DNA of 64,000 bases from the NCBI RefSeq assembly GCF_018069805.1, contig NZ_JAGPYN010000012.1:62001-126000 (forward strand), written 5' to 3'. Positions 8,876 through 17,607 of the stretch are shown piece by piece. Within the stretch, counting starts at the first letter, position 1; every line of letters begins with the position of its first letter. This DNA is from Pseudoalteromonas ostreae (GTDB taxonomy: Bacteria; Pseudomonadota; Gammaproteobacteria; Enterobacterales; Alteromonadaceae). A model generated the notes under the pieces. The model was given only the letters and a program-made list of their open reading frames with translations. It did no database searches and was not told where the DNA came from. The position numbers and the translations under genes are program-made.

Positions 8876-10566
8876 AATGAGTATGATTCAGGGTCCACTA
8901 GTAACAGTCTATGCCCAGGTTTAAGTGCAACATCCGGGCTTAATTTATTCCATCGCATTAACTGATCAATTAACAAGCGACGCTTGGTGGCAATACTATA
9001 CAAAGTATCACCGACGTTAATTTCGTAATAAATGTTGGGATCGTTGAGAAAAACTTTCGTCCCATTGACCACCCGATCAGATTCTTTCAGACCATTCCAT
9101 TGGAGTAATTTCTGTAGTTTAACATTGTATCGTACTGAAATGCTAAATAGGTTTTCACCATCTTGCAAAACATGATAAGGCGTAGTTAACTGTGGGATCC
9201 GCGAATTTAGCAACGGTGCGTGAGTATTTTGTTGCGGATCTTGAAAACGGATCTCAGCTGCAGAGCTATGTCCTGATTCTGCGAAGACGGCGGCGTTGCG
9301 TTTTGGCTGGTAAAAAACCACCTTTTCGTCATCCGTTAATTCATCACTAAATTGTGCTTGGCTTGGGGTTGAAGCTTGGCTGCTATTTGCAATTGCTTGG
9401 CTATCCGTTGGTGCTCCAAAAGAAACAATTTTCACATCATCTTGTGTTTTGCTCGGTGTTTTTGCGACCACCAGAGCAGACATTACAGCGGAGGGATCAT
9501 TATTGTTTTCAGGGGGGATGATCTGTACAGCGGTAGTATCAATGCTTGCTTGCACCGGTGTTGTTATTGCTGTGGTAGTACTTAAAGCCGCCAAAATACC
9601 TCTTGTATCGACAAGTGCCGATGCTTGCCTTTGTTGAGTACTTTGCGCTGGCGTACTAGTTGTTGGCGCTTTTTTCTTTTTTACAATGCGTATTTTGGGT
9701 GCAGAGATAACCTCTCCTGCAGGGCTATTTGCTTGTAGCTCATCTAATTTTGCTTGGCGATATTGTGAGCGCAGTATTTCAAACTCACTACGTTTTATTT
9801 TTTGCTCGCGAATGATCCCCGCTTCACTTGAGGTTGGGTAGGTTTGCAATATCATTGCCGCAGTGGTTTCGGCTTTTTCAATATGGCCCATGCGCTGCTC
9901 AACTAAATAGCTTAATAGCAATGAGCGAGACGATACTTGACCACTATTCTCATAACGCTCGAGTATTTCTTTTGCTCTATGTAAATCACTTTTTGCGTAA
10001 TACAAAGCGGCTAAGCTGATCAGTGATGAGGCACGCATTGAACTGTGATTAATGGCCGATTTGAAATATTTTTCAGCGTTATCAAAATCATCAAACTCAA
10101 TGGCGCACAGAGCTAAATTTTCATAACTTTCTGCTACTCGTATATAGCTGGGGATCTCAATGGCTTTTAGCAGTTGTTCTGTAGCGCGGTCGTACTCATC
10201 AATACCGCATAAAAACACCCCATAGTTATTGCGCGTGTTTGGATCGTTAGGAGCAATTTTTATGGCTTTTTGATAGGCTTTGTCTGCCAGTACGTTTTCG
10301 CCGACCTGTTGATAGTAATATGCAAACGAGTAGTGGACTTCAGGAAGATTTGGAGAGAAAGATGCGGCGCGTTCGAGGTTATACTTTGCTTGCGAGCTGT
10401 TTCCTGTACTTAAATACTCTAGTGCTAAGGCAATACGGGTACGTGCTGCGCCGGTATTATTGATTTTATTTTCAACAACGGGTTTGTCATTGCCATCATA
10501 ACTATTTTCAGTTATACATCCTGTTAAAACCAGTGCACTGATAGTTATAGCAAGTAAAGATCGCAT
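8872..10566 (-). CDS. pilW: type IV pilus biogenesis lipoprotein PilW/PilF with two LysM domains
   Basis: The first half is a PilW/PilF pilotin: a lipobox LTGC (Cys17) and about six TPR repeats (RIALALEYLSTGNSSQAKYNLERA, NNYGVFLCGIDEYDRATEQLLKA) to residue about 250. In pili this lipoprotein moves the PilQ secretin to the outer membrane. Unlike the roughly 250-residue family norm, it runs to 564 residues. A Thr/Ser/Gln-rich linker (about 290-460) leads to two LysM domains (about 464-509 and 514-557; YHVLQDGENLFSISVRYNV, YEINVGDTLYSIATKRRL), predicted to bind peptidoglycan. The position between rlmN and rodZ is the conserved pilW site. Confidence 0.88.
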   Translation of the reverse strand: MRSLLAITISALVLTGCITENSYDGNDKPVVENKINNTGAARTRIALALEYLSTGNSSQAKYNLERAASFSPNLPEVHYSFAYYYQQVGENVLADKAYQKAIKIAPNDPNTRNNYGVFLCGIDEYDRATEQLLKAIEIPSYIRVAESYENLALCAIEFDDFDNAEKYFKSAINHSSMRASSLISLAALYYAKSDLHRAKEILERYENSGQVSSRSLLLSYLVEQRMGHIEKAETTAAMILQTYPTSSEAGIIREQKIKRSEFEILRSQYRQAKLDELQANSPAGEVISAPKIRIVKKKKAPTTSTPAQSTQQRQASALVDTRGILAALSTTTAITTPVQASIDTTAVQIIPPENNNDPSAVMSALVVAKTPSKTQDDVKIVSFGAPTDSQAIANSSQASTPSQAQFSDELTDDEKVVFYQPKRNAAVFAESGHSSAAEIRFQDPQQNTHAPLLNSRIPQLTTPYHVLQDGENLFSISVRYNVKLQKLLQWNGLKESDRVVNGTKVFLNDPNIYYEINVGDTLYSIATKRRLLIDQLMRWNKLSPDVALKPGHRLLLVDPESYSL

Positions 10567-10683
10567 TACTTCGTCTCTTTATTATTGTCCATGCAGCTAT
10601 ATTACCGAAAAGCCCTTATGTTGCATCCTTTATTTAAAAAATAAATTGGCACAAAGGGCTTTATATGGTTAAAAAAATTAGAC

Positions 10684-11811
10684 TTACTGAATATTTACTG
10701 CAATCGCATTATCTGCACGCATTTTCTTTTTCGCTAAACGCTTAGTACGGTCAACAACATCACCTGCTAATTGCCCGCAGGCTGCGTCAATATCATCACC
10801 ACGGGTACGGCGTACAATACAGGTAATGCCAGCAGCTTGTAATACTTTAGAAAAACGGTCGATGCGGCTGTTGCTTGAGCGTGTGTATTCGTTACCTGGG
10901 AATGGGTTAAACGGAATAAGGTTTACCTTAGAAGGAGTACCTTTTAATGTTTTAACAAGTTCATGTGCTTGATCGGTGCTGTCGTTAACGCCATTAAGCA
11001 TCACGTATTCAATTGTTACGTCTTTATTTGCTTTAGAACCATCAATATAACGACGACACGCCGCTAAAAATTCTTCGATCGGGTATTTTTTATTAATAGG
11101 TACTAAAATATCACGTAACGCGTTATCAGGGGCGTGCAGAGAAATCGCCAGTGCTACATCTATTTTTTCTTTTAATAAATCAAGCGCAGGCACCACACCA
11201 GAGGTACTTAAGGTAACGCGGCGTTTTGATAAACCAAAACCCCAATCGTCCATCATCAGTTCCATCGCAGGCACAACGTTTTTAAGGTTAAGCAAAGGTT
11301 CGCCCATACCCATCATTACCACGTTGGTGACAGGGCGTTTTTCACTATTGCCGTCAAGGCCTATGTCTTTTGCTACGCGCCAAACTTGACCGATGATTTC
11401 AGATACTTTTAAGTTACGGTTAAAACCCTGTTGTGCGGTTGAGCAAAAAGTACATTCAAGCGCACAGCCAACTTGAGAAGATACACACAAGGTGGCACGT
11501 TCTTTTTCTGGGATCCATACCGCTTCAACCTCTTGGCCGCCCTCAAGCACTAATGCGTACTTAATTGTACCGTCACTTGCTTGCTGACGAACTGAAATTT
11601 CAGGCGCGATAATCTCACACTCCGCTTTAAGTTTCTCTTTCAGCTTTTTATTAACGTTGCTCATTTCGTCAAAGTTATCAACGCCAAAATGATAAATCCA
11701 TTTCATCACCTGATCGCCACGAAATGGCTTTTCACCGAACGATACAAACAACTCACGCATTGCATCTCGGTTTAAATCTAATAAATTAATCTTTTTTTGC
11801 TCAGTGGTCAT
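10684..11811 (-). CDS. rlmN: dual-specificity 23S rRNA/tRNA adenine-C2 methyltransferase RlmN
   Basis: RlmN is a radical-SAM methylase for A2503 of 23S rRNA and A37 of some tRNAs. The 375-residue protein carries the cluster motif CALECTFC with Cys116, Cys120 and Cys123, a GEPLLN motif in [14 protein letters not shown], an [10 protein letters not shown] segment, and a late conserved Cys in [12 protein letters not shown], the methyl-carrying cysteine region. Length and start are normal. It lies between ndk and pilW, as in E. coli. Confidence 0.97.
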   Translation of the reverse strand: MTTEQKKINLLDLNRDAMRELFVSFGEKPFRGDQVMKWIYHFGVDNFDEMSNVNKKLKEKLKAECEIIAPEISVRQQASDGTIKYALVLEGGQEVEAVWIPEKERATLCVSSQVGCALECTFCSTAQQGFNRNLKVSEIIGQVWRVAKDIGLDGNSEKRPVTNVVMMGMGEPLLNLKNVVPAMELMMDDWGFGLSKRRVTLSTSGVVPALDLLKEKIDVALAISLHAPDNALRDILVPINKKYPIEEFLAACRRYIDGSKANKDVTIEYVMLNGVNDSTDQAHELVKTLKGTPSKVNLIPFNPFPGNEYTRSSNSRIDRFSKVLQAAGITCIVRRTRGDDIDAACGQLAGDVVDRTKRLAKKKMRADNAIAVNIQ

Positions 11812-11883
11812 GAAACAACCTTAATCAGTGACGGTGGTGATAAAAATTTACGGGGATGAATTGTACACAATTCGACCAGTTTA

Positions 11884-11923
11884 GTCATTAGCTAAACAGC
11901 TGTTTAATTGCTTAGCTAATGAC
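11884..11923. repeat. 12-bp perfect inverted repeat upstream of the ndk terminator
   Basis: GTCATTAGCTAA (11884-11895) is matched exactly by TTAGCTAATGAC (11912-11923), with a short internal palindrome (AAACAGCTGTTT) nested at 11894-11905. It lies between the rlmN start and the ndk terminator hairpin, so on the minus strand it would come after the terminator and ahead of rlmN. It could be an operator for rlmN or part of a compound termination structure. Confidence 0.6.
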
Positions 11924-11926
11924 TAA

Positions 11927-11948
11927 AAAAGGGCCCGAAAGCCCTTTT
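11927..11948 (-). terminator. Rho-independent terminator after ndk
   Basis: AAAAGGGC (11927-11934) pairs with GCCCTTTT (11941-11948) around a six-base loop. Read on the minus strand the hairpin is followed by more T residues (TTTTTTAGTC). It lies about 40 bases past the ndk stop, which fits a monocistronic ndk transcript. Confidence 0.8.
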
Positions 11949-11985
11949 CTTACTTTGCATCACAGGGTTAGCTGTGAAACTCGAA

Positions 11986-12417
11986 TTAACGAGTACGTGG
12001 GCAAAGTTCTTCGTCAGCGAAGAAATACGCGATTTCGCGAGCAGCAGATTCAACAGCGTCAGAGCCGTGAACAGCATTTTCGTCGATGCTATCAGCGTAG
12101 TCAGCACGTAAAGTACCCGCTAGTGCTTCTGCAGGGTTAGTAGCACCCATGATTTCACGGTTTTTAAGAACAGCGTTTTCGCCTTCAAGAACGGTAACCA
12201 TTACTGGGCCAGACGTCATGAAAGATACTAAAGCACCAAAGAAAGGACGCTCGCTGTGCTCTGCGTAGAAACCTTCCGCTTTCTCTTGTGAAAGGTGAAC
12301 CATTTTAGCTGCAACGATTTTAAGGCCAGCAGTTTCGAAACGGTTGTAGATAGCGCCAATGTGGTTTTTAGCAACTGCATCAGGTTTTACGATTGAAAAA
12401 GTACGCTCTAAAGCCAT
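11986..12417 (-). CDS. ndk: nucleoside-diphosphate kinase
   Basis: Ndk transfers the gamma phosphate between NTPs and NDPs to balance nucleotide pools. The 143-residue protein has the family start ([17 protein letters not shown]) and the catalytic histidine in [12 protein letters not shown] (His117). The length is exactly typical. A GGAG ribosome-binding site precedes the ATG on the minus strand. It sits upstream of rlmN as in E. coli, with its own terminator. Confidence 0.98.
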   Translation of the reverse strand: MALERTFSIVKPDAVAKNHIGAIYNRFETAGLKIVAAKMVHLSQEKAEGFYAEHSERPFFGALVSFMTSGPVMVTVLEGENAVLKNREIMGATNPAEALAGTLRADYADSIDENAVHGSDAVESAAREIAYFFADEELCPRTR

Positions 12418-12939
12418 CTTTATGCTCCAATAATTTTTAAGTAAAAGTGTGAATATTAACGGGCGCGAATTATACGCGTTTTAGTCGGCAATGCCTAGTT
12501 TTATTAAAAACTAGCTTGATGACAATTGTGCGATTTTTAAATAACCGTGGACCGAGTATAGAAAATAGGGCTTTTATTAACAGGAAAATTGTTATTGCGC
12601 CGGTAAATGTTCTATAAGTTTTAGTTGCAATTAGGAAATTTAATCTTTTATGAACTATCATTCTAAACGTCAGGTGCAAGTGTTTATATTAAGATTAGTT
12701 TAGGTAATGGTAAACAATAATCACTAGCAAGCTCTGAGTTATTACTTGCTAAATTACTCTAAGGTGCAACCAAAAGCAGCATCTGTTTATTTAAAAGCAA
12801 TAAATTTATTTGCAATAATTTATTTAAAAAATCACTAAACGTGGGTACTTGGTTTACACTTTAGTTCAGACTACAGAATAAAGTTTGTTAGTGTTGTATT
12901 TTGGTTTTATCTTATCCACTTGATTAATAGCAGGTTTGT
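12418..12939. promoter_or_regulatory. 522-base intergenic region with the ndk promoter
   Basis: This is a divergent gap between ndk and the PAS chemoreceptor. On the minus strand a TATAAT hexamer (complement of 12469-12474) lies about 50 bases ahead of the ndk start and is a good -10 candidate; no strong -35 is seen. The remainder is AT-rich, with runs such as AATTTATTTAAAAAA near 12810-12832, and no coding frame I can support. The short frame on the minus strand here has no family resemblance. Confidence 0.4.
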
Positions 12940-14256
12940 ATGTTTTTTAATAAATCTTTAAACTCTCAAATAACTGAATTAAAAAGTAAGCTTTTCAGGC
13001 TAATACAGGTTAAAAAAAGCTTAGATGAAGAAATGCTGGTATTAACGATGGATAAAACTGGACTGATTACTTCGCAAAATAAAAATTTTGTAAATGAATT
13101 AGGGTATTCAGATCAGCAGCTGTTAGGTAAAAAATTACTGAGTTTTGTACCAGATAACGCTAAACAGACTGCACACTTTAATAGTTTGAAGAATGCACTT
13201 GCACAGCGTGAACATTGGGTAGGTGCATTACAGTTTTTGCAAGCAAGCAAAGAGCAAGCCTGGCTAAGAAGTATTTTACAGCCGATCACTGATGAGCAAG
13301 GTAACTTAGTTGAATTTACTCTGCACTCCACTGTATTAACCCGCACAATTGAAACCTCCCGTGAGCATCAAGATTTAGTTAAAGCACTGCACCGAGCCAT
13401 GGCAGTTATCGAATTTGATACTAATGGTATTGTATTAACAGCAAATAAAAATTTCTTGGCGGGAATGGGTTATTCTCTCAATGAGGTTGTTGGTCAACAT
13501 CATCGTATTTTTTGTGAGCCAGAAGAGGCAAATTCACAAGAATATAAGGAATTTTGGCAGCAGCTTAAAAAAGGCGAATACGTTTCAAGTCGATTTAAGC
13601 GGATAGATAATTATGGGCGAATGGTTTGGCTTGAAGCATCTTATAACCCTATTTTTAACGAACAAAATGAACTGTATAAAGTGGTTAAATTTGCCACTGT
13701 TATTACAGAACAAGTTGAACGAGAGCTCGCAATAGCAGAAGCTGCCGATATTGCGTTTAGCACCTCAACTGAAACAGACCACTTTGCCGACCAAGGAGCG
13801 GCGGTGATCCAACAAACAGTGAAAGTAATGAACGAGCTTGCAGGGCAAATGTCGCAAGCAGGAGATGAGATCTCAGCATTGGATAAACAATCACAGTTAA
13901 TAGCGAGTATAGTACAAAGTATTAGCAGCATTGCTGATCAAACTAATTTGCTAGCATTGAATGCCGCGATTGAAGCTGCAAGAGCGGGAGAGCAAGGGCG
14001 TGGTTTTGCAGTGGTCGCTGATGAAGTTCGCCAATTAGCATCTCGAACCAGTAAAGCAACAGAAGAAATTGTTGAAGTTGTGCAAAAAAATCAAACCTTA
14101 ACGCAATCTAGTGTGAAAGCAATTAAGCAAGGTGAAGGTAAAGCACAAGAAGGACTAGAGCTTTCAAACGAGTCTGGCATTGTGATGAGCAATATTAAAA
14201 AAGGTGCGCAACAAGTAGTTGATGCTGTGAGTCAATTTGCTAATCAATTAAAGTGA
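12940..14256 (+). CDS. cytoplasmic PAS-PAS methyl-accepting chemotaxis protein
   Basis: The 438-residue protein has no membrane segment. It starts with a short coiled region, then two PAS domains (about residues 45-140: [22 protein letters not shown]; about 160-255: [23 protein letters not shown], with the typical [10 protein letters not shown] exit), followed by a chemoreceptor signalling domain whose hairpin tip reads [20 protein letters not shown]. Such Aer-like soluble receptors sense redox or an internal ligand through PAS and signal to CheA/CheW. The signalling domain ends early, so the protein lacks a long C-terminal methylation helix and pentapeptide tether. Confidence 0.92.
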   Translation: MFFNKSLNSQITELKSKLFRLIQVKKSLDEEMLVLTMDKTGLITSQNKNFVNELGYSDQQLLGKKLLSFVPDNAKQTAHFNSLKNALAQREHWVGALQFLQASKEQAWLRSILQPITDEQGNLVEFTLHSTVLTRTIETSREHQDLVKALHRAMAVIEFDTNGIVLTANKNFLAGMGYSLNEVVGQHHRIFCEPEEANSQEYKEFWQQLKKGEYVSSRFKRIDNYGRMVWLEASYNPIFNEQNELYKVVKFATVITEQVERELAIAEAADIAFSTSTETDHFADQGAAVIQQTVKVMNELAGQMSQAGDEISALDKQSQLIASIVQSISSIADQTNLLALNAAIEAARAGEQGRGFAVVADEVRQLASRTSKATEEIVEVVQKNQTLTQSSVKAIKQGEGKAQEGLELSNESGIVMSNIKKGAQQVVDAVSQFANQLK

Positions 14257-14379
14257 GTTTTATGATTTCGATCAAAACATCCCTATTTAACAACCCCTAT
14301 ACTGCCGCGCTTAATTAGTTAACCTGAGTTCAGGTTATTCATGCAACTGGTTTGACCCCAGTTTTATGTAGGAGTGCGC

Positions 14380-15765
14380 ATGTCACCAATTTTAACCCCG
14401 AATTCTTTTATCCCAGAGCTACTTTCGCCTGCGGGCAGTTTAAAAAATATGCGTTTTGCATTCGCCTATGGTGCAGATGCAGTGTATGCCGGGCAACCTC
14501 GTTATAGCTTACGGGTACGTAATAATGAATTCGATCTGCAAACGTTAAAAATAGGCATTGATGAAGCGCACACACTGAATAAAAAGTTTTATGTGGTATC
14601 GAATATTGCCCCGCACAACGCCAAAGTGAAATCGTATTTACGCGATATTGAGCCGGTAATCGCTATGGGGCCAGATGCGCTGATCATGTCAGATCCAGGC
14701 TTAATCATGTTAGTGCGTGAAAAGTGGCCTGATATGGCTATTCATTTATCAGTGCAAGCCAATGCGGTAAACTTCGCAAGCGTTAAATTTTGGGCCAAGC
14801 AGGGCATTGAACGAGTAATATTATCGCGCGAGTTATCGCTTGAAGAAATCGCTGAAATTCGTCAGTTATGCCCAGAAACTGAGTTAGAGGTTTTTGTACA
14901 TGGCGCATTATGTATGGCCTATTCAGGGCGTTGTTTACTCTCGGGTTATATTAATAAACGCGATCCAAATCAAGGTACGTGCACCAATGCATGTCGTTGG
15001 GAATATGATGTAAAACAGGGCATTGAAAACGAAACCGGTGAAATGGTACATAAATATGATCCTAAGCAGACTATTCCTACGCTAGGTGCTGGTGCGCCAA
15101 GTAACGATATTGTTATGCTTGAAGAGCAAGGCCGTCCCGGTGAATACATGCCAGCGTTTGAAGACGAACACGGCACTTATATCATGAACTCTAAAGATTT
15201 ACGCGCCGTGCAATACGTAGAGCAGCTTACAAAAATGGGCGTGCACAGCCTAAAAATAGAAGGCCGCACTAAATCGTTTTATTATGTTGCTCGCACAGCA
15301 CAGGTTTATCGCAAAGCAATCGACGATGCCGCAGCAGGAAAACCATTCGACGCTGATTTATTTAAAACATTAGAAAACCTAGCCCACAGGGGTTATACCG
15401 AAGGCTTTTTAAAGCGCCATGCTCATCAAGATTATCAGAACTACCAATACGGCCATTCGGTATCGACTAAGCAACAGTTTGTTGGTGAAGTACTTGGTCG
15501 TAGTGACAGTGGTTTGGTTGAGATTGATGTTAAAAACAAATTCTGTGTTGGGCATTCATTAGAGCTGATGACTCCAAAAGGTAATATCAGCTTTGTGCTT
15601 GAATGTATGGAAAGCAAAAAAGGCGAAAGTATTACCGATGCCAAAGGCTCAGGTCATATAGTAAAAATTCCACTGCCTGACAATATCGATTTAGAACACG
15701 CCATATTAATGCGTAATCTGGATGAAAACCAAGACACCTGCAATCCATTTAAGCAAGCTGTTTAA
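14380..15765 (+). CDS. trhP: tRNA 5-hydroxyuridine protein P, U32 peptidase-like (YegQ/TrhP)
   Basis: This U32-family protein (461 residues) matches YegQ/TrhP: LSPAGSLKNMRFAFAYGADAVYAGQPRYSLR at the start, SVQANAVNFASVKFW, and the cysteine-bearing core HGALCMAYSGRCLLSGY and GTCTNACRWEY. From established work TrhP supports formation of 5-hydroxyuridine at the tRNA wobble base. I chose the ATG at 14380 because TAGGAG lies five bases ahead; an in-frame GTG six bases upstream falls inside that site. It is followed ten bases later by a ferredoxin gene, which is a plausible electron partner. Confidence 0.93.
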   Translation: MSPILTPNSFIPELLSPAGSLKNMRFAFAYGADAVYAGQPRYSLRVRNNEFDLQTLKIGIDEAHTLNKKFYVVSNIAPHNAKVKSYLRDIEPVIAMGPDALIMSDPGLIMLVREKWPDMAIHLSVQANAVNFASVKFWAKQGIERVILSRELSLEEIAEIRQLCPETELEVFVHGALCMAYSGRCLLSGYINKRDPNQGTCTNACRWEYDVKQGIENETGEMVHKYDPKQTIPTLGAGAPSNDIVMLEEQGRPGEYMPAFEDEHGTYIMNSKDLRAVQYVEQLTKMGVHSLKIEGRTKSFYYVARTAQVYRKAIDDAAAGKPFDADLFKTLENLAHRGYTEGFLKRHAHQDYQNYQYGHSVSTKQQFVGEVLGRSDSGLVEIDVKNKFCVGHSLELMTPKGNISFVLECMESKKGESITDAKGSGHIVKIPLPDNIDLEHAILMRNLDENQDTCNPFKQAV

Positions 15766-15775
15766 CGAGTAAATC

Positions 15776-16021
15776 ATGGCATTACTAATAAACAGCAAAT
15801 GCATTAACTGTGACATGTGTGACCCAGAGTGCCCAAATGAAGCGATTTATATGGGCGCTAAAATTTACCAAATAGACCCTGCCAAATGCACCGAATGCGT
15901 AGGCCACTACGACAAACCGACTTGCGTGAGCGTATGCCCCATTGATTGTATAAAGCCTGATCCGAATCACCGTGAAAGTATAGATGAACTAGCCGAAAAA
16001 TATGTGAGATTGGCGGGTTAG
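15776..16021 (+). CDS. YfhL-family 2x[4Fe-4S] ferredoxin
   Basis: The 81-residue protein has two ferredoxin cluster motifs: CINCDMCDPECP near the N-terminus and CTECVGHYDKPTCVSVCP in the second half. The eight-residue insertion between cysteines in the second motif and the C-terminal extension are typical of the Allochromatium/YfhL ferredoxin type. It starts ten bases after trhP and is almost certainly in the same transcript, suggesting that it supplies electrons or clusters to tRNA modification; that link is inferred from position. Confidence 0.93.
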   Translation: MALLINSKCINCDMCDPECPNEAIYMGAKIYQIDPAKCTECVGHYDKPTCVSVCPIDCIKPDPNHRESIDELAEKYVRLAG

Positions 16022-16182
16022 TTTAGTATTTCTGTGTTATTAAATTTGCATGCCGTTTAAGGTGATAGACACAGTATCTTGTTTTAGTTTTTGTGCTGAC
16101 TACTGTTTCATAGGTAATTCATACCTACTACTTAAATATTAAGCGCAACTATAAGTCTGACGGTGAAGGTTTGCGCTTGGCT

Positions 16183-17160
16183 CTAAGAACCAAAAATATA
16201 CTGGTCCATCAAACCAACCATTTTACCTATTTCAGGTTTAGTGATTGTATCATTAGCGCCTAATTCAAGTGCCTTTTCTCGGTTATCTTCACTCATAATT
16301 GATGAAAACATGACAATAGGGGTATTGTTAAAAAATGTATTTTCTCGCAAACGCTTCACTAAATGCATACCATCCATGCGTGGCATTTCAACATCAGTAA
16401 CAACCGCATTTACGATTTCATCAATTGAAGAGTTTTCTTCTTTAATAATACGTTGCATATCGTTCAGTTTCTCAAACGCTTCCCCTCCATCTTTACAAGT
16501 AATGACGTTGTATCCAGATGAGGATAAGGTTTCTTGGATCATACTGCGAATAAACGCAGAATCATCAACGACCATGACTGTTTTAGCATTACGTTTGCTG
16601 ATCATTTTTTCATTCAAATCCACCGTTCGATCAAGCTTCACATCATACTTTTCCATACTAAGTTCAGGGTTAATATCGGCAATGATTTTTTCAAAATCTA
16701 AAATCATGAGCAGTTTGTTTTCCTTACGGACCACAGCAACAACACAGTCTTGCTCACCAGCTTCTAAAAATTGACTGGGTGATTCAACATCATTCCATGA
16801 TATACGATGTATCCGGCTGACATTGTCAATCAAAAAGCCATTGGTCATCCTATTAAAGTCAGTAACGATCACGTATTTATTATCAAGTGTTGTCAATGTT
16901 GGTACACCTAACCAACCGGCAAGATCAACGAGGGGGGTGAGTATGTCTCGAGAAGAAAAGACTCCAATCATATGCGGTTGAGCATTAGGGTAGTCGGTAG
17001 TCTCTGGAACTCGTATTACCTCTCTTACTTTGGCAACATTAATTCCATAATAACAAGTTTTGGTTTTATCATTAGGTAAAGACTTTTCTAAATGGAATTC
17101 AATGATTTCCAGCTCATTAGTGCCACTTTCTAGTAAGATTTTGTTATTTTTATTGCTCAT
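16183..17160 (-). CDS. cheV: chemotaxis coupling protein CheV (CheW-REC)
   Basis: The 325-residue protein has an N-terminal CheW-like domain (about 15-170; CYYGINVAKVREVIRVPE, GVFSSRDILTPLVDLAGWLG) and a C-terminal receiver (about 193-322). The receiver has the acidic pair in VMVVDDSAFIRS, the phospho-acceptor Asp256 in VVTDVEMPRMDG, the MFSS switch segment and the lysine in DTITKPE. CheV couples chemoreceptors to CheA, and its phosphorylation aids adaptation. It is a single gene with no other che genes nearby. Confidence 0.95.
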   Translation of the reverse strand: MSNKNNKILLESGTNELEIIEFHLEKSLPNDKTKTCYYGINVAKVREVIRVPETTDYPNAQPHMIGVFSSRDILTPLVDLAGWLGVPTLTTLDNKYVIVTDFNRMTNGFLIDNVSRIHRISWNDVESPSQFLEAGEQDCVVAVVRKENKLLMILDFEKIIADINPELSMEKYDVKLDRTVDLNEKMISKRNAKTVMVVDDSAFIRSMIQETLSSSGYNVITCKDGGEAFEKLNDMQRIIKEENSSIDEIVNAVVTDVEMPRMDGMHLVKRLRENTFFNNTPIVMFSSIMSEDNREKALELGANDTITKPEIGKMVGLMDQYIFGS

Positions 17161-17493
17161 AGTTATTCACATTTCTCTAGCAAATCAGAAGTTTCTTTGT
17201 TTAGTATATACGCTAGTGCGGAGGATGATCATATTTTTAGGGGACTTATTTAATTCGGGATGTTCAGGTCGTACATTTCCTTTTTATGGCTATTAAGTAC
17301 GCCCTTTTTAAACTACCTCGCTCAAATCGAAGACTCTATTGCAAGCCCCACTAAACATGGGGATTACCGTTTTGTGACTAGTAAATCATTAAAGCGGGTG
17401 TCAACTTAATTTATTAATTAACACTCAAAAAATAACGTTCTTTGCGGTATGATAACTCAATAATTTGCATTGATATTCTTGTCTGAGAGAGTT
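17161..17493. other. 333-base intergenic region, no gene seen
   Basis: This is the divergent gap between cheV and the DUF1016 gene. It contains AT-rich stretches and a modest A/T-rich segment just before the downstream gene (TTAATTTATTAATTAAC at about 17405-17421), but no convincing -35/-10 pair, hairpin terminator or coding frame. Confidence 0.4.
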
Positions 17494-17607
17494 ATGGAAG
17501 CCGCATCTAAAAAAACCATCACAAAGCAAGTTGTTAAAAAACAACAAAAAACACACAAGTTGGGTTATGGTGAAAAAAGCGATGTTGAAGAAAGTGATGG
17601 TAAATAA
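17494..17607 (+). CDS. small Lys-rich ORF overlapping the DUF1016 gene start
   Basis: A 37-codon frame starts with ATG at 17494 (MEAASKKTITKQVVKKQQ...) and stops at 17605-17607. It overlaps, in another frame, the extended N-terminus of the DUF1016 gene. It ends five bases before the most likely internal start of that gene (ATG at 17612), an arrangement that fits translational coupling. Alternatively it is the original N-terminus of the downstream protein separated from it by a frameshift. Confidence 0.3.
   Translation: MEAASKKTITKQVVKKQQKTHKLGYGEKSDVEESDGK

Noticed and set aside
12470-12679. Minus-strand 69-codon ORF upstream of ndk
   Set aside because: Covers the ndk promoter region, composition is unlike coding sequence, and no family resemblance.
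12879-12886. TAAAGTTT upstream of the PAS chemoreceptor, identical to a sigma-28 (FliA) -35 element
   Set aside because: The expected -10 (GCCGATAA-like) eleven bases later reads ATTTTGGT, so the match stops at one half and is likely chance in AT-rich DNA.
16141-16178. 8-bp inverted repeat (AAGCGCAA / TTGCGCTT) downstream of cheV
   Set aside because: Loop of 22 bases and no T tract; too weak to call a terminator.
16241-16774. 177-codon plus-strand ORF opposite cheV
   Set aside because: Lies wholly antisense to a strongly supported gene and has the Ser-rich composition of an antisense frame.
17060-17296. 78-codon plus-strand ORF at the cheV start and the gap beyond
   Set aside because: Half antisense to cheV, the rest has no recognisable domain or start signal.
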